Positions 42,742 to 51,071 of a DNA stretch of 64,000 nt are shown piece by piece. This DNA comes from Ascidiaceihabitans sp029251465 (GTDB lineage: Bacteria; Pseudomonadota; Alphaproteobacteria; Rhodobacterales; Rhodobacteraceae). Each line of letters opens with the position of its first letter. Within the stretch, counting starts at the first letter, position 1. A program made the position numbers and the translations under genes. The stretch spans positions 3,844,001-3,908,000 of the forward strand of contig NZ_CP170633.1 in the NCBI RefSeq assembly GCF_042932805.1, in the 5' to 3' direction. Below the pieces are notes generated by a model. That model searched no databases and was not told where the DNA came from. It saw only the letters and a list, made by a program, of their open reading frames with translations.

Positions 42742-43503
42742 TTAGAACCCTTGTGTGTCCAGTTCGAATGGATCGATTTCGCTGTTTGAAGAGTCATCAC
42801 CCAATTCAAACCGGCGGTTTTGCAGATAGATCAGACGCGCCTGAGCGTAGCTGTCAGCACTTTCATATAGGATCGAATCGATCGTTTCGGAATAGCGCCC
42901 CCGATCACTTAGGCGGGATGCCACGCTGGCACCGGTGCCATAGTATTTTTCAGGGCTGTCGACCGCATAACTAAGGGGGTTGGTGAACAGATCGACGATC
43001 TTACCCGTCGTGTCGCGTTGTGTGGATGGGCCGAGCACTGGCAGTTCCACGTATGGCCCTTCGCCGACACCCCAAGTGTACAGTGTTTCGCCAAAGTCGG
43101 TAGAATGTTCGGGCATGTCGAATTCCGTCGCCGCATCAACAAAACCGCCCAAGCCCAAAACAGTGTTTGTCAGGAAACGGGATGTGGCGATGCCTGCGCC
43201 CTTAACGTCGCCCTGCAACAAGGAATTTACGACCACACTAGGCTGGCCGAGGTTTTCGGCAAAATTGCCGACAGAATCTTCGATTTCGTCGGGCAAAACC
43301 TTGGAATAGCTACGCGCAGTGGGGCGAACGATCGCCTTGTCCAAGCCGCGATTAAAGGCGTGAACCTTGCGGTTTTGCGCCTCGTACGGATCATAAATGC
43401 CATCTGGCGATCCCTCTGGCACTGCACATGCAGCAACAAACGCAACGGCGCTAAGAGGGGTTAGTCGACCAAGTATGCGAAAAGCTTCAGTAAAATAGTT
43501 CAA
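42742..43503 (-). CDS. mlaA: MlaA (VacJ) outer-membrane lipoprotein
   Basis: A 253-residue lipoprotein. From the TTG at 43503 (GGAG seven bases upstream) it has a signal peptide with lipobox AFVAAC. Then come DPYEAQNRKVHAFNRGLDKA, DSVGNFAENLGQPSVVVNSL, RFLTNTVLGLGGFVDAA and DFGETLYTWGVGEGPYVELP, all MlaA landmarks. It removes phospholipid from the outer leaflet. The longer frame to 43605 includes no signal-like start. The Mla inner-membrane genes are not in the window. Confidence 0.93.
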   Translation of the reverse strand: MNYFTEAFRILGRLTPLSAVAFVAACAVPEGSPDGIYDPYEAQNRKVHAFNRGLDKAIVRPTARSYSKVLPDEIEDSVGNFAENLGQPSVVVNSLLQGDVKGAGIATSRFLTNTVLGLGGFVDAATEFDMPEHSTDFGETLYTWGVGEGPYVELPVLGPSTQRDTTGKIVDLFTNPLSYAVDSPEKYYGTGASVASRLSDRGRYSETIDSILYESADSYAQARLIYLQNRRFELGDDSSNSEIDPFELDTQGF

Positions 43504-43597
43504 CAGACGTCTCCGAGCGAGCGATTTAACGCCTAAGTAATACTTTACGTTGTAATGCCCATAGCCTTGGCATGTTTTTGCATCCATGTGGCACTTG

Positions 43598-43613
43598 CGT
43601 GACACGGGTCACG
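43598..43613. promoter_or_regulatory. CRP/FNR-type palindrome between mlaA and the secretion ABC gene
   Basis: CGTGACACGGGTCACG has half-sites GTGA and TCAC with the 6-base gap typical of the CRP/FNR superfamily. It lies about 95 bases upstream of mlaA and 58 bases upstream of the ABC gene, so it could serve either. Confidence 0.4.
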
Positions 43614-43670
43614 TAGGCACATTGCCATCAATTGTGCTAAGGTGCACGTATCACAGGCGAAAAGGTGCCG

Positions 43671-45407
43671 ATGCAACATAAAATTATAGCTCAGGGGCTG
43701 ACGGAATTGCGCAGCGCCCGCGCTCAAAGCCGTAGCCTGTATTGGACCGTGGGTCTGTTTAGTATGTTTGCGAACCTGCTGATGCTGACCGGACCGATGT
43801 ATATGCTGCAGGTGTATGACCGCGTTTTAGGCAGTAAATCCGAAGAAACGCTGTTCGCGCTGTCACTGTTGGTAGTGTTTTTATACGGTATCATGGGGAT
43901 TTTGGAATTCACCCGCAGCCGCATTATGGCGCGGGTTGGTGCGCGGTTTCAGGCCACGCTAGATCGCCGTGTGTTTGATGCTGTTGTCCGGAAATCTGCG
44001 ATTGCGCCTGATCTGCAAACCCAATCGGGGCTGGGCGATCTGGAATCTGTACAGCGTTTGCTGACCTCGCCGGTGTTGATGGCGTTTTTCGATTTGCCGT
44101 GGACGCCGATTTTTTTGGCCGGCATTTTTGTGTTTCATCCGATGCTCGGCTTCATGGCCTTGGGCGGCGCGGTGCTGTTGATCCTGATCGCGCTTGCCAA
44201 CCAATTGCTGTCAAAGCGCCCACAACTTGAGGCAGGCGTTGCCGGTCAACGGGCCGGTGGTTTGTCCGAGCAAATCCGCGTCGAGGCCGAAATGGTCCAA
44301 GCGATGGGAATGCGGGATGCTGCCTTTAGCCGCTGGCAGATTTTGCGCAACAAAGCCCTTGAGGGACAAATCAAAGCAACCGACGTGTCTGGTGGTTTCT
44401 CGTCGCTGACCAAAACGCTGCGGTTGTTTCTGCAATCGGCAATGCTGGGCATGGGCGCATATCTGGTGTTGCAGGATCAAATGACTCCGGGTGCGATGAT
44501 CGCAGGGTCGATCCTGTTGGGTCGCGCGCTTGCGCCTGTCGAGATGATGTTGAACCAATGGCCGGTTGTGCAGCGCGCCTCTAAGGGGTGGAACACGATG
44601 GCCGAACTGCTGGGCACCGTGGCACCAGAAGCCCCGCGCACGCCGTTGCCTGTGCCCAAAGCGCATCTTGTCGCCAAAGGGTTAACCGTGGTGCCGCCGG
44701 GCCAGAAAACCGCTGCTTTGCGTGGTTTGAATTTCGATCTGAAACCGGGTCACGCCTTGGGTGTGATCGGTGCATCGGGGGCTGGCAAATCGACACTGGC
44801 GCGTGCGGTTACTGGCGTTTGGCGCCCTGCGGGGGGATCCTTGCGTTTGGACGCCGCAGCGCTTGAGCATTACGAACCCGCGATACTAGGCCAACACGTC
44901 GGCTATTTGCCCCAGCGTGTGCAGCTGTTTGACGGGACGATTTCTGAAAATATCGCGCGTCTTGTGGCGCAACCGGATGCGGAAAAGGTTGTCAAAGCGG
45001 CCAAGGCTGCGGCGGCACATGAGATGATCCTCGAGCTGCCAGACGGCTATGACACCCGCGTGAATGCCGCACAGCACCGCCTGTCCGGCGGGCAAATGCA
45101 GCGGATCGGACTGGCCCGCGCAATGTACGGCGATCCGGTGATTGTTGTTCTGGACGAGCCGAATTCGAACCTTGATAACCTCGGCAGCGAGGCGTTGAAC
45201 ATGGCGATCCGTAACATCAAAGCCCGTGGAGGCGCGGTGATGATTATGGCGCATCGCCCTGCAGCAATTCAGGAATGTGACATGCTGCTGGTGATCGACA
45301 ACGGCCAAGCCACAGCCTTTGGTCCCAAGGACGAAGTTTTGAAATCCAAGGTTCAAAACCACCAACAAATTCAAAAAGCACCCGCCGGTGCAGGAGGGGT
45401 GACATGA
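43671..45407 (+). CDS. Type I secretion ABC transporter, PrtD type
   Basis: A 578-residue fused membrane/ATPase protein without peptidase domain. Membrane helices occur near residues 25-75 and 130-180. The ATPase has Walker A GVIGASGAGKSTLARAVTG, the signature HRLSGGQMQRIGLARAM and Walker B VIVVLDEPNSNLDNL. This matches PrtD/AprD-type exporters of RTX proteins. ATG 43671 is supported by AAAAGG. The adaptor gene overlaps its end. No outer-membrane TolC partner or RTX substrate gene is seen nearby. Confidence 0.92.
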   Translation: MQHKIIAQGLTELRSARAQSRSLYWTVGLFSMFANLLMLTGPMYMLQVYDRVLGSKSEETLFALSLLVVFLYGIMGILEFTRSRIMARVGARFQATLDRRVFDAVVRKSAIAPDLQTQSGLGDLESVQRLLTSPVLMAFFDLPWTPIFLAGIFVFHPMLGFMALGGAVLLILIALANQLLSKRPQLEAGVAGQRAGGLSEQIRVEAEMVQAMGMRDAAFSRWQILRNKALEGQIKATDVSGGFSSLTKTLRLFLQSAMLGMGAYLVLQDQMTPGAMIAGSILLGRALAPVEMMLNQWPVVQRASKGWNTMAELLGTVAPEAPRTPLPVPKAHLVAKGLTVVPPGQKTAALRGLNFDLKPGHALGVIGASGAGKSTLARAVTGVWRPAGGSLRLDAAALEHYEPAILGQHVGYLPQRVQLFDGTISENIARLVAQPDAEKVVKAAKAAAAHEMILELPDGYDTRVNAAQHRLSGGQMQRIGLARAMYGDPVIVVLDEPNSNLDNLGSEALNMAIRNIKARGGAVMIMAHRPAAIQECDMLLVIDNGQATAFGPKDEVLKSKVQNHQQIQKAPAGAGGVT

Positions 45408-46717
45408 GCACGCCTGAAGACAGCAAAACATGGTCGGCAAAGTTTCCGACAACCTTGGGTTTTTTTGCGCTTGTTGGATTGTTCGGCGGGTTCATGGCAT
45501 GGGCCACGTTTAGCCAGATTGCTGGCGCGATCATTGCGCCCGGCCGTCTTGAGGTCGACCAGAACCGCCAAATTGTGCAGCATCAAATCGGTGGCACAGT
45601 TGCCGAGATTTCCGTGAGCGAAGGCGATGCGGTGAAGGCAGGGGATGTGCTGTTGCGGTTGGACGATAAGATCCTGACCTCGCAGCTGGTGATCATGGAA
45701 AGTCAGTTGTTTGAACTGCAAGCGCGCCGTGCCCGACTAGAAGCCGAACGTGACGGCGATGTTGTTATGGAATTCGAAGACGGTTTGTTGGCGGCTGCGG
45801 CCACCAACCCTGACATTCAGGAACTGGTCGATGGCCAGAGCAATCTGTTCTTTGCCCGCCGCGATTCGGTGTCACGCGAAACCCAGCAACTTAGCAAACG
45901 TCGCAGTCAGATCGGCAACCAAATCGATGGTATCGCGGCGCAGGAAACGTCGCTTTCGCGTCAGTTGGACTTGATCAAAGAAGAACTGCAAAGCCAACAA
46001 ACACTTTTGGATCGTGGGCTGGCCCAAGCAGGCACCGTGCTTGCGTTACAGCGCCAAGAGGCAAGTTTGGCAGGCCAAATAGGGGAGCTTGCTGCCTCTA
46101 AGGCTGAGTCCGAAGGGCGCGTTACCGAGATCGACATCGAAGTGCTGAAACTGGGCACCGCACGCCGCGAAGAGGCGATTACGAGCCTTCGGGATTTGCG
46201 CTATCGGGAATTGGAACTGGTCGAACAACGCGCGGCAACCAAGGTCGAAATCGACCAGTTGGACATCCGCGCGCCCGTCGCCGGCATTGTCTACGACATG
46301 AGCGTGCAGACACCCCGTTCGGTCATTCGGGCCGCGGATCCCGTACTGTATTTGATCCCGCAGGACCGCCCGTTGCTGATCGTTGTGCGCGTCGAACCTA
46401 TTCACATCGACCAGATCGTGATCGGCCAGCAGGTGAACCTACGCTTTTCGGCGCTTGATCAACGCACCACGCCCGAATTGATCGGGCAGGTCACCCTGAT
46501 TTCGGCCGACTCGTTCGAAGACGAGGCACGTGGCCTCACGTATTACCGCGCCGAAATTGCGTTGAACGCAGGCGAAGTATCCAAGCTGAACGAAGGCGAT
46601 GTTTTGATCCCCGGCATGCCGGTCGAGGCATTTGTGCGCACGGCGGATCGATCACCGCTTGCGTACCTGATCAAACCTGTGGCTGACTATTTTAACCGCG
46701 CCTTCCGCGAATCCTAA
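45404..46717 (+). CDS. Type I secretion membrane-fusion protein, PrtE/HlyD type
   Basis: A 437-residue adaptor with one N-terminal membrane helix (residues 20-45) and a biotinyl-lipoyl-like hairpin (ISVSEGDAVKAGDVLLRLDD). Long coiled coils cover residues 80-260, and the beta-barrel part has DIRAPVAGIVYDMSVQTP. It joins the ABC exporter to an outer-membrane channel. The ATG overlaps the previous stop, so the two are co-translated. Length is usual for HlyD/PrtE. Confidence 0.92.
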   Translation: MSTPEDSKTWSAKFPTTLGFFALVGLFGGFMAWATFSQIAGAIIAPGRLEVDQNRQIVQHQIGGTVAEISVSEGDAVKAGDVLLRLDDKILTSQLVIMESQLFELQARRARLEAERDGDVVMEFEDGLLAAAATNPDIQELVDGQSNLFFARRDSVSRETQQLSKRRSQIGNQIDGIAAQETSLSRQLDLIKEELQSQQTLLDRGLAQAGTVLALQRQEASLAGQIGELAASKAESEGRVTEIDIEVLKLGTARREEAITSLRDLRYRELELVEQRAATKVEIDQLDIRAPVAGIVYDMSVQTPRSVIRAADPVLYLIPQDRPLLIVVRVEPIHIDQIVIGQQVNLRFSALDQRTTPELIGQVTLISADSFEDEARGLTYYRAEIALNAGEVSKLNEGDVLIPGMPVEAFVRTADRSPLAYLIKPVADYFNRAFRES

Positions 46718-46743
46718 ATCCAGACGAACAAGGACATTCCTTT

Positions 46744-47202
46744 ATGAACATTGCATCCCGACTAACCGAACTGGGCGTCACACTGCCCGACGCCAGCGCA
46801 CCTGCGGGCAACTACGTGCCCTACGTGATCGTCGATGACATGGTCTACATTTCGGGTCAAATTTCGGTTGGACCCACAGGTCCGATCGTCGGAAAACTGG
46901 GCGCAGATGTTGACGTCGAAGGGGGCGCTAAAGCCGCCAAAGCCTGTGCGCTGAGCCTGATCGCGCAATTGAAAGCCGCCTGTGACGGCGACTTGGACCG
47001 CGTCGTCAAGGTCGTGAAACTGGGCGGATTTGTGAATTCGACCCCCGAATTTGACCAACAGCCTGCGGTGATCAATGGCGCGTCCGATTTCATGGTCGCG
47101 GTCTTTGGTGATGCGGGTCGACATGCCCGCGCTGCGGTGTCAGCGGCGTCCTTGCCCTTTGGCGTTGCGGTCGAGATCGAAGGCACGTTCCAAATCAAAT
47201 GA
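46744..47202 (+). CDS. RidA/YjgF-family deaminase
   Basis: A 152-residue protein that hydrolyses reactive enamine/imine intermediates. It shows YVIVDDMVYISGQISVGP near residue 30, KVVKLGGFVNSTPEFDQQP and GRHARAAVSAASLPFGVAVE near the end; the arginine and glutamate of the latter fit the substrate site. It belongs to the longer YjgF subgroup. Its stop overlaps the start of the phosphodiesterase gene. Confidence 0.9.
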   Translation: MNIASRLTELGVTLPDASAPAGNYVPYVIVDDMVYISGQISVGPTGPIVGKLGADVDVEGGAKAAKACALSLIAQLKAACDGDLDRVVKVVKLGGFVNSTPEFDQQPAVINGASDFMVAVFGDAGRHARAAVSAASLPFGVAVEIEGTFQIK

Positions 47203-48026
47203 CCGCCCCTGTGACTGGCCCTACGACCGGCCCTACGATTGGCCAAAAAACGGCCCAAACGATCCCGTATCTGCCGGCAGATTTTCTGCGGCTTCCGCTT
47301 GCGCATCGTGCTTTGCATGATGTGTCAGACGGGCGTCCGGAAAACAGTCGTGCGGCGATCCGTGCCGCAATTGCAGCAGGGTACGGGATCGAGATCGATT
47401 TGCAGCTTAGTTCCGACAACCGCGCGATGGTGTTTCACGACTACGCGTTGGACCGGCTGACCGGCGACAAAGGGCCTGTCCGTTTGCGATCTGCGCAAAA
47501 TCTGGCTGCGATCCCGTTGACGGGCAGCGACGAAGGCATTCCCGATCTGGCCGAGGTTCTGGAAATCGTGGCGGGGCAAGTGCCGTTGCTGATCGAACTC
47601 AAGGATCAAGACGGCGCGATGGGCACCAACATCGGTGCGCTAGAACATGCCACGGCGGACATTTTGTGCGGCTACGGCGGGCCTGTTGGGTTGATGTCAT
47701 TCAACCCCAATTCCGTTGGGATGATGGCCGATCTGATGCCCGAGGTGCCGCGTGGAATTGTGACCAGCGCCTATGACCCTGATGACTGGCCGCTGTCAAA
47801 AGTTGTGTGCGATCACCTGCGCGCCATTCCGGATTTCGAACGTACCCGCTCTAGCTTTGTCAGTCACGAGGTCGATGACGTCACGCGCCCCCGTGTGCTT
47901 GAGCTAAAGGAAAACGGCGCGGATATCCTGTGTTGGACGGTGCGTTCGGCTGCGCAAGAAACACAAGCACGCGAAGTTGTGCAGAATATCACCTTTGAGG
48001 GATATTTGGCGGCACTTCGCAGTTGA
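47199..48026 (+). CDS. Glycerophosphodiester phosphodiesterase
   Basis: A 275-residue TIM-barrel enzyme cleaving glycerophosphodiesters to glycerol 3-phosphate. Catalytic motifs are LPLAHRALHDVSDGRPENS (histidine and glutamate), EIDLQLSSDNRAMVFHDYAL (E-D and H-D pair) and LLIELKDQDG. The N-terminus has an odd short repeat, VTGPTTGPTIG, before the fold. No signal peptide is present, so it should be cytosolic. It overlaps the RidA gene by four bases. Confidence 0.91.
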   Translation: MTAPVTGPTTGPTIGQKTAQTIPYLPADFLRLPLAHRALHDVSDGRPENSRAAIRAAIAAGYGIEIDLQLSSDNRAMVFHDYALDRLTGDKGPVRLRSAQNLAAIPLTGSDEGIPDLAEVLEIVAGQVPLLIELKDQDGAMGTNIGALEHATADILCGYGGPVGLMSFNPNSVGMMADLMPEVPRGIVTSAYDPDDWPLSKVVCDHLRAIPDFERTRSSFVSHEVDDVTRPRVLELKENGADILCWTVRSAAQETQAREVVQNITFEGYLAALRS

Positions 48027-48077
48027 ACCTGCCTCTGCGCGCTACACATACTAAGAAAATCAACGCGTAAGGTTAAG

Positions 48078-49265
48078 ATGAGCCAGCAAGAAGTCGAAAT
48101 CACGATTGTGTCCGAGATTGCACAGATCGGTCAGACAGACTGGGATGCCTGCGCGTGCCCCGAGGTCGCGGATGGCGGCCGCCCGAATGATCCGTTCACG
48201 ACCTACCGGTTCATGAGCGCGCTGGAAGACAGCGGATCGGTTGGTCCGGGCACCGGATGGCAACCGCAATATTTGATGGCAAAGCTGGCGGGCGAAGTGA
48301 TCGGCGTGGCCCCCCTGTACGTCAAACAGCACAGTCAGGGCGAATACATCTTTGATCACAATTGGGCGCAGGCCTACGAGCGGGCAGGCGGGCGGTATTA
48401 TCCGAAATTGCAGATCGCTGTACCCCACACGCCCGCGACAGGTCGGCGGTTTTTGGTCAGGCCTGATTTTGCCGAAACGGGGTTCGCCGCGCTGACCCAA
48501 GGGGCCACACAACTGGCCGCGAACAATCAGATTTCATCGCTGCACGTGACGTTCTGTACCCAAGCAGAGGCAGAACAGGGTGCCGAAATGGGGCTGATGC
48601 CGCGCATGACGCAGCAGTTTCACTGGCTCAATGACGGCTACGGCAGCTTTGATGATTTCCTTGGCTCGCTCAGTTCGCGAAAGCGCAAAAACATCCGCAA
48701 GGAACGGGCGCAAGCGCAGGCTTTTGGCGGCGAAATTGTCATTCTGCGCGGTGATCAGATTGAACCCGAACATTGGGATGCGTTCTGGGAATTCTATCAG
48801 GACACCGGTGCGCGCAAGTGGGGCACGCCCTATCTGACACGTCAGTTTTTCGATATTGCGCAAGAGACATTGCGCGATGACTTGGCGCTGGTTTTGGCGC
48901 GACGCGACGGGCGATGGGTCGCCGGTGCGCTGAACTTTGTTGGGCGCGACACGCTGTATGGCCGCTATTGGGGCTGCAACGAACACCATCCCTGCCTGCA
49001 CTTTGAATTGTGCTATTATGTGGCCATCGACATCGCTATTGCGGACGGGCTTGGAACGGTCGAAGCAGGTGCGCAGGGCCAACACAAATTGGCGCGCGGG
49101 TATTTGCCGACACAAACACACAGCTTGCATTGGGTGGGCGATCCGGGTTTTGCAGAGGCAATCGGATCCTATCTAAAAGCTGAACGTGAAGCGGTCGAAG
49201 AAGAGATCGAGATTTTGACGGAATACGGACCCTTTAAGCGGGCCGAAGTTGAGGAACAGGAATAA
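48078..49265 (+). CDS. FemAB/GNAT-like acyltransferase (COG3146 type)
   Basis: A 395-residue protein with two GNAT-like halves. Stretches typical of the COG3146/DUF482 group are visible: YIFDHNWAQAYERAGGRYYP, KLQIAVPHTPATGRRFLV, SRKRKNIRKERAQAQ and FELCYYVAIDIAIADGL followed by EAGAQGQHKLARGYLPT. The activity is not proven; an aminoacyl or acyl transfer in cell-wall or lipid work is suspected. It shares its last bases with the pterin dehydratase start. Confidence 0.86.
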   Translation: MSQQEVEITIVSEIAQIGQTDWDACACPEVADGGRPNDPFTTYRFMSALEDSGSVGPGTGWQPQYLMAKLAGEVIGVAPLYVKQHSQGEYIFDHNWAQAYERAGGRYYPKLQIAVPHTPATGRRFLVRPDFAETGFAALTQGATQLAANNQISSLHVTFCTQAEAEQGAEMGLMPRMTQQFHWLNDGYGSFDDFLGSLSSRKRKNIRKERAQAQAFGGEIVILRGDQIEPEHWDAFWEFYQDTGARKWGTPYLTRQFFDIAQETLRDDLALVLARRDGRWVAGALNFVGRDTLYGRYWGCNEHHPCLHFELCYYVAIDIAIADGLGTVEAGAQGQHKLARGYLPTQTHSLHWVGDPGFAEAIGSYLKAEREAVEEEIEILTEYGPFKRAEVEEQE

Positions 49266-49564
49266 TGGAACGCCTAAGTGAAGAGACACGCGGTACGCTG
49301 CTAGATCCTTTGGTCGCCACCGGTTGGACCGTGCAGGAAGACCGTGATGCGATTTTCAAGACTTTCAAGTTTGCTGATTTCGCAGACGCATTCGGCTGGA
49401 TGACCCGGGTCGCGATCTGGGCCGAAAAATGGAACCACCACCCTGAGTGGGACAATGTGTATTCGACCGTGAATGTGGTTTTGACCACGCATGACGTTGA
49501 CGGCCTAAGCACGCTGGACGTGAAAATGGCGCGTAAAATGGACGGTCTGGCAGAGCACGCATGA
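49265..49564 (+). CDS. phhB: 4a-hydroxytetrahydrobiopterin dehydratase
   Basis: A 99-residue protein that recycles 4a-hydroxypterin made by aromatic amino acid hydroxylases or dimerises as a cofactor. The site WNHHPEWDNVYSTVNVVLTT carries the conserved histidines, and AFGWMTRVAIWAEK precedes it. Length matches the family. No phenylalanine hydroxylase gene is nearby. It overlaps both neighbours by one to four bases. Confidence 0.93.
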   Translation: MERLSEETRGTLLDPLVATGWTVQEDRDAIFKTFKFADFADAFGWMTRVAIWAEKWNHHPEWDNVYSTVNVVLTTHDVDGLSTLDVKMARKMDGLAEHA

Positions 49565-50418
49565 TCCAGGACATTCTGAACTACCCGATTTGGCAGGGCA
49601 AACCGGTCTCTGATTTTCTGACGCTGGAAATGCTGGCATCAACTGCGGGATCGATTGTTGGCGCGGTCATGATTTTGCTGGTTGGCTGGATTGTGGCGGC
49701 GTGGCTGGGGCGTCGCGTGCGCAGGATCGGTCTGGGTCACAAACATTTGGACAACACGCTGTTCAACTTTCTGGGCTCGCTTGTACGCTACATCGTGCTT
49801 GGGTTTACCGCGCTGATTTTGATGAACACGTTCGGCATTCAAACCACGTCGATTATTGCCGCTGTCGGTGCGGCGGGGCTGGCCATCGGGCTGGCGTTGC
49901 AAGGCACGCTGTCGAATGTGGCGGCGGGTGTGATGCTGATCCTGTTTCGTCCGCTCAAGATCGGTGATTTTGTCGAAGTGAACGGCAAAATGGGCACAGT
50001 CAAAGACGTGACGCTGAATTTCACGGAACTGGCCAGCGTCGGCAACGTGCAGATCATCATCCCCAATTCAAAGGTTTGGGGCAACACGATGGAGAATTAC
50101 TCGGTCTATAAAACCCGCAGGGCAGAGTGGACGTTTGGCGTTGGGTACGGCGTGAACCTGAAGTCAGCCGAAGATGTCATTCGCAAAGTTGTTCTGGCGG
50201 ATGAGCGCACCCACGCGGACCCCGAACCGTTCATTCAGGTGAACAATCTGGGCGAAAGTTCGGTTGATTTCATTGTGCGGGCTTGGGTCGATTCCAAGGA
50301 TTACTTTACCTATCAGGCCGACATTAAACGCAAAATGAAAGAGGCGTTGGATCTGGATGGCATCGATATTCCGTTCCCGACACGCATGATGGTGATGCCG
50401 CCCGCCAAGGACGGTTGA
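49561..50418 (+). CDS. Mechanosensitive ion channel, small MscS type
   Basis: A 285-residue channel of E. coli MscS size. Three N-terminal helices end in the pore helix IAAVGAAGLAIGLALQGTLS, followed by NVAAGVMLILFRPLKIGDFV and IIIPNSKVWGNTMENYS. It gates on membrane tension. It is distinct from the larger channel at 7978. It ends an overlapping four-gene stretch and is followed by a terminator. Confidence 0.94.
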   Translation: MIQDILNYPIWQGKPVSDFLTLEMLASTAGSIVGAVMILLVGWIVAAWLGRRVRRIGLGHKHLDNTLFNFLGSLVRYIVLGFTALILMNTFGIQTTSIIAAVGAAGLAIGLALQGTLSNVAAGVMLILFRPLKIGDFVEVNGKMGTVKDVTLNFTELASVGNVQIIIPNSKVWGNTMENYSVYKTRRAEWTFGVGYGVNLKSAEDVIRKVVLADERTHADPEPFIQVNNLGESSVDFIVRAWVDSKDYFTYQADIKRKMKEALDLDGIDIPFPTRMMVMPPAKDG

Positions 50419-50427
50419 TCCAACGGA

Positions 50428-50455
50428 AAAAGGCCCCCGCAAGCAGGGGCCTTTT
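50428..50455 (+). terminator. Bidirectional terminator between mscS and peroxiredoxin genes
   Basis: AAAAGGCCCC (50428-50437) pairs with GGGGCCTTTT (50446-50455) around an 8-base loop. It lies between two converging genes, with T-runs on both strands. Confidence 0.9.
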
Positions 50456-50475
50456 ACGACATTTTGATTTGGTGG

Positions 50476-50964
50476 CTACATCGACGCCAGTAGGCCTTCG
50501 CCGCCCGATACGTCACAGACGCCAGGGTTTTCTTCTTCTTGCAGCAACGTCACGGTGCCGTCTTCGACCAGCATTGCGTAGCGTTTTGAGCGGGCCATCA
50601 GGCCGGCAGGTGGTGCCGAGAAATCCATGCCGATGCCTGTGGTGAACGCGCTTTCTGCATCGCCCAGCATCGTGATCCCTGCTTCGGTGGCGCCGGTCAC
50701 TTCGCCCCATGCTTTCATCACAAAGGGGTCGTTCACGGAGACGCAGATGATTTCGTCGACGCCTTTGGCATCAAACTGATCTTTGGTGCGGATAAAGCTG
50801 GGCACATGCGCGGAATGGCAGGTCGGTGTGAACGCGCCCGGAACCGCAAAAATCACAACTTTGCGGCCTGCGGTTTTGTCAGACAGCTTGACCGGCGAAG
50901 GGCCGTCCGCCGTCATTTCTACCAAAGTTGTGTCGGGAAGTGTGTCGCCTTGTTTGATCGCCAT
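50476..50964 (-). CDS. Peroxiredoxin, Prx5 type
   Basis: A 162-residue thiol peroxidase. The peroxidatic cysteine is residue 49 in FAVPGAFTPTCHSAHVPSF; a second cysteine near 153 (NPGVCDVSGGEGLL) could resolve it. VCVSVNDPFVMKAWGEV-type strands follow. It reduces hydroperoxides using thioredoxin or glutathione. It stands alone on the minus strand. Confidence 0.95.
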   Translation of the reverse strand: MAIKQGDTLPDTTLVEMTADGPSPVKLSDKTAGRKVVIFAVPGAFTPTCHSAHVPSFIRTKDQFDAKGVDEIICVSVNDPFVMKAWGEVTGATEAGITMLGDAESAFTTGIGMDFSAPPAGLMARSKRYAMLVEDGTVTLLQEEENPGVCDVSGGEGLLASM

Positions 50965-51071
50965 GGTTATTGCCTCTCTGGGGAATTGTGTTTGTCTTGT
51001 ATGACGATATAGGGTCCGTGACGTAAGCCGACCAGTGGTTTCGCCAAAGGTTTCACGACGAGGAGTTGAGA

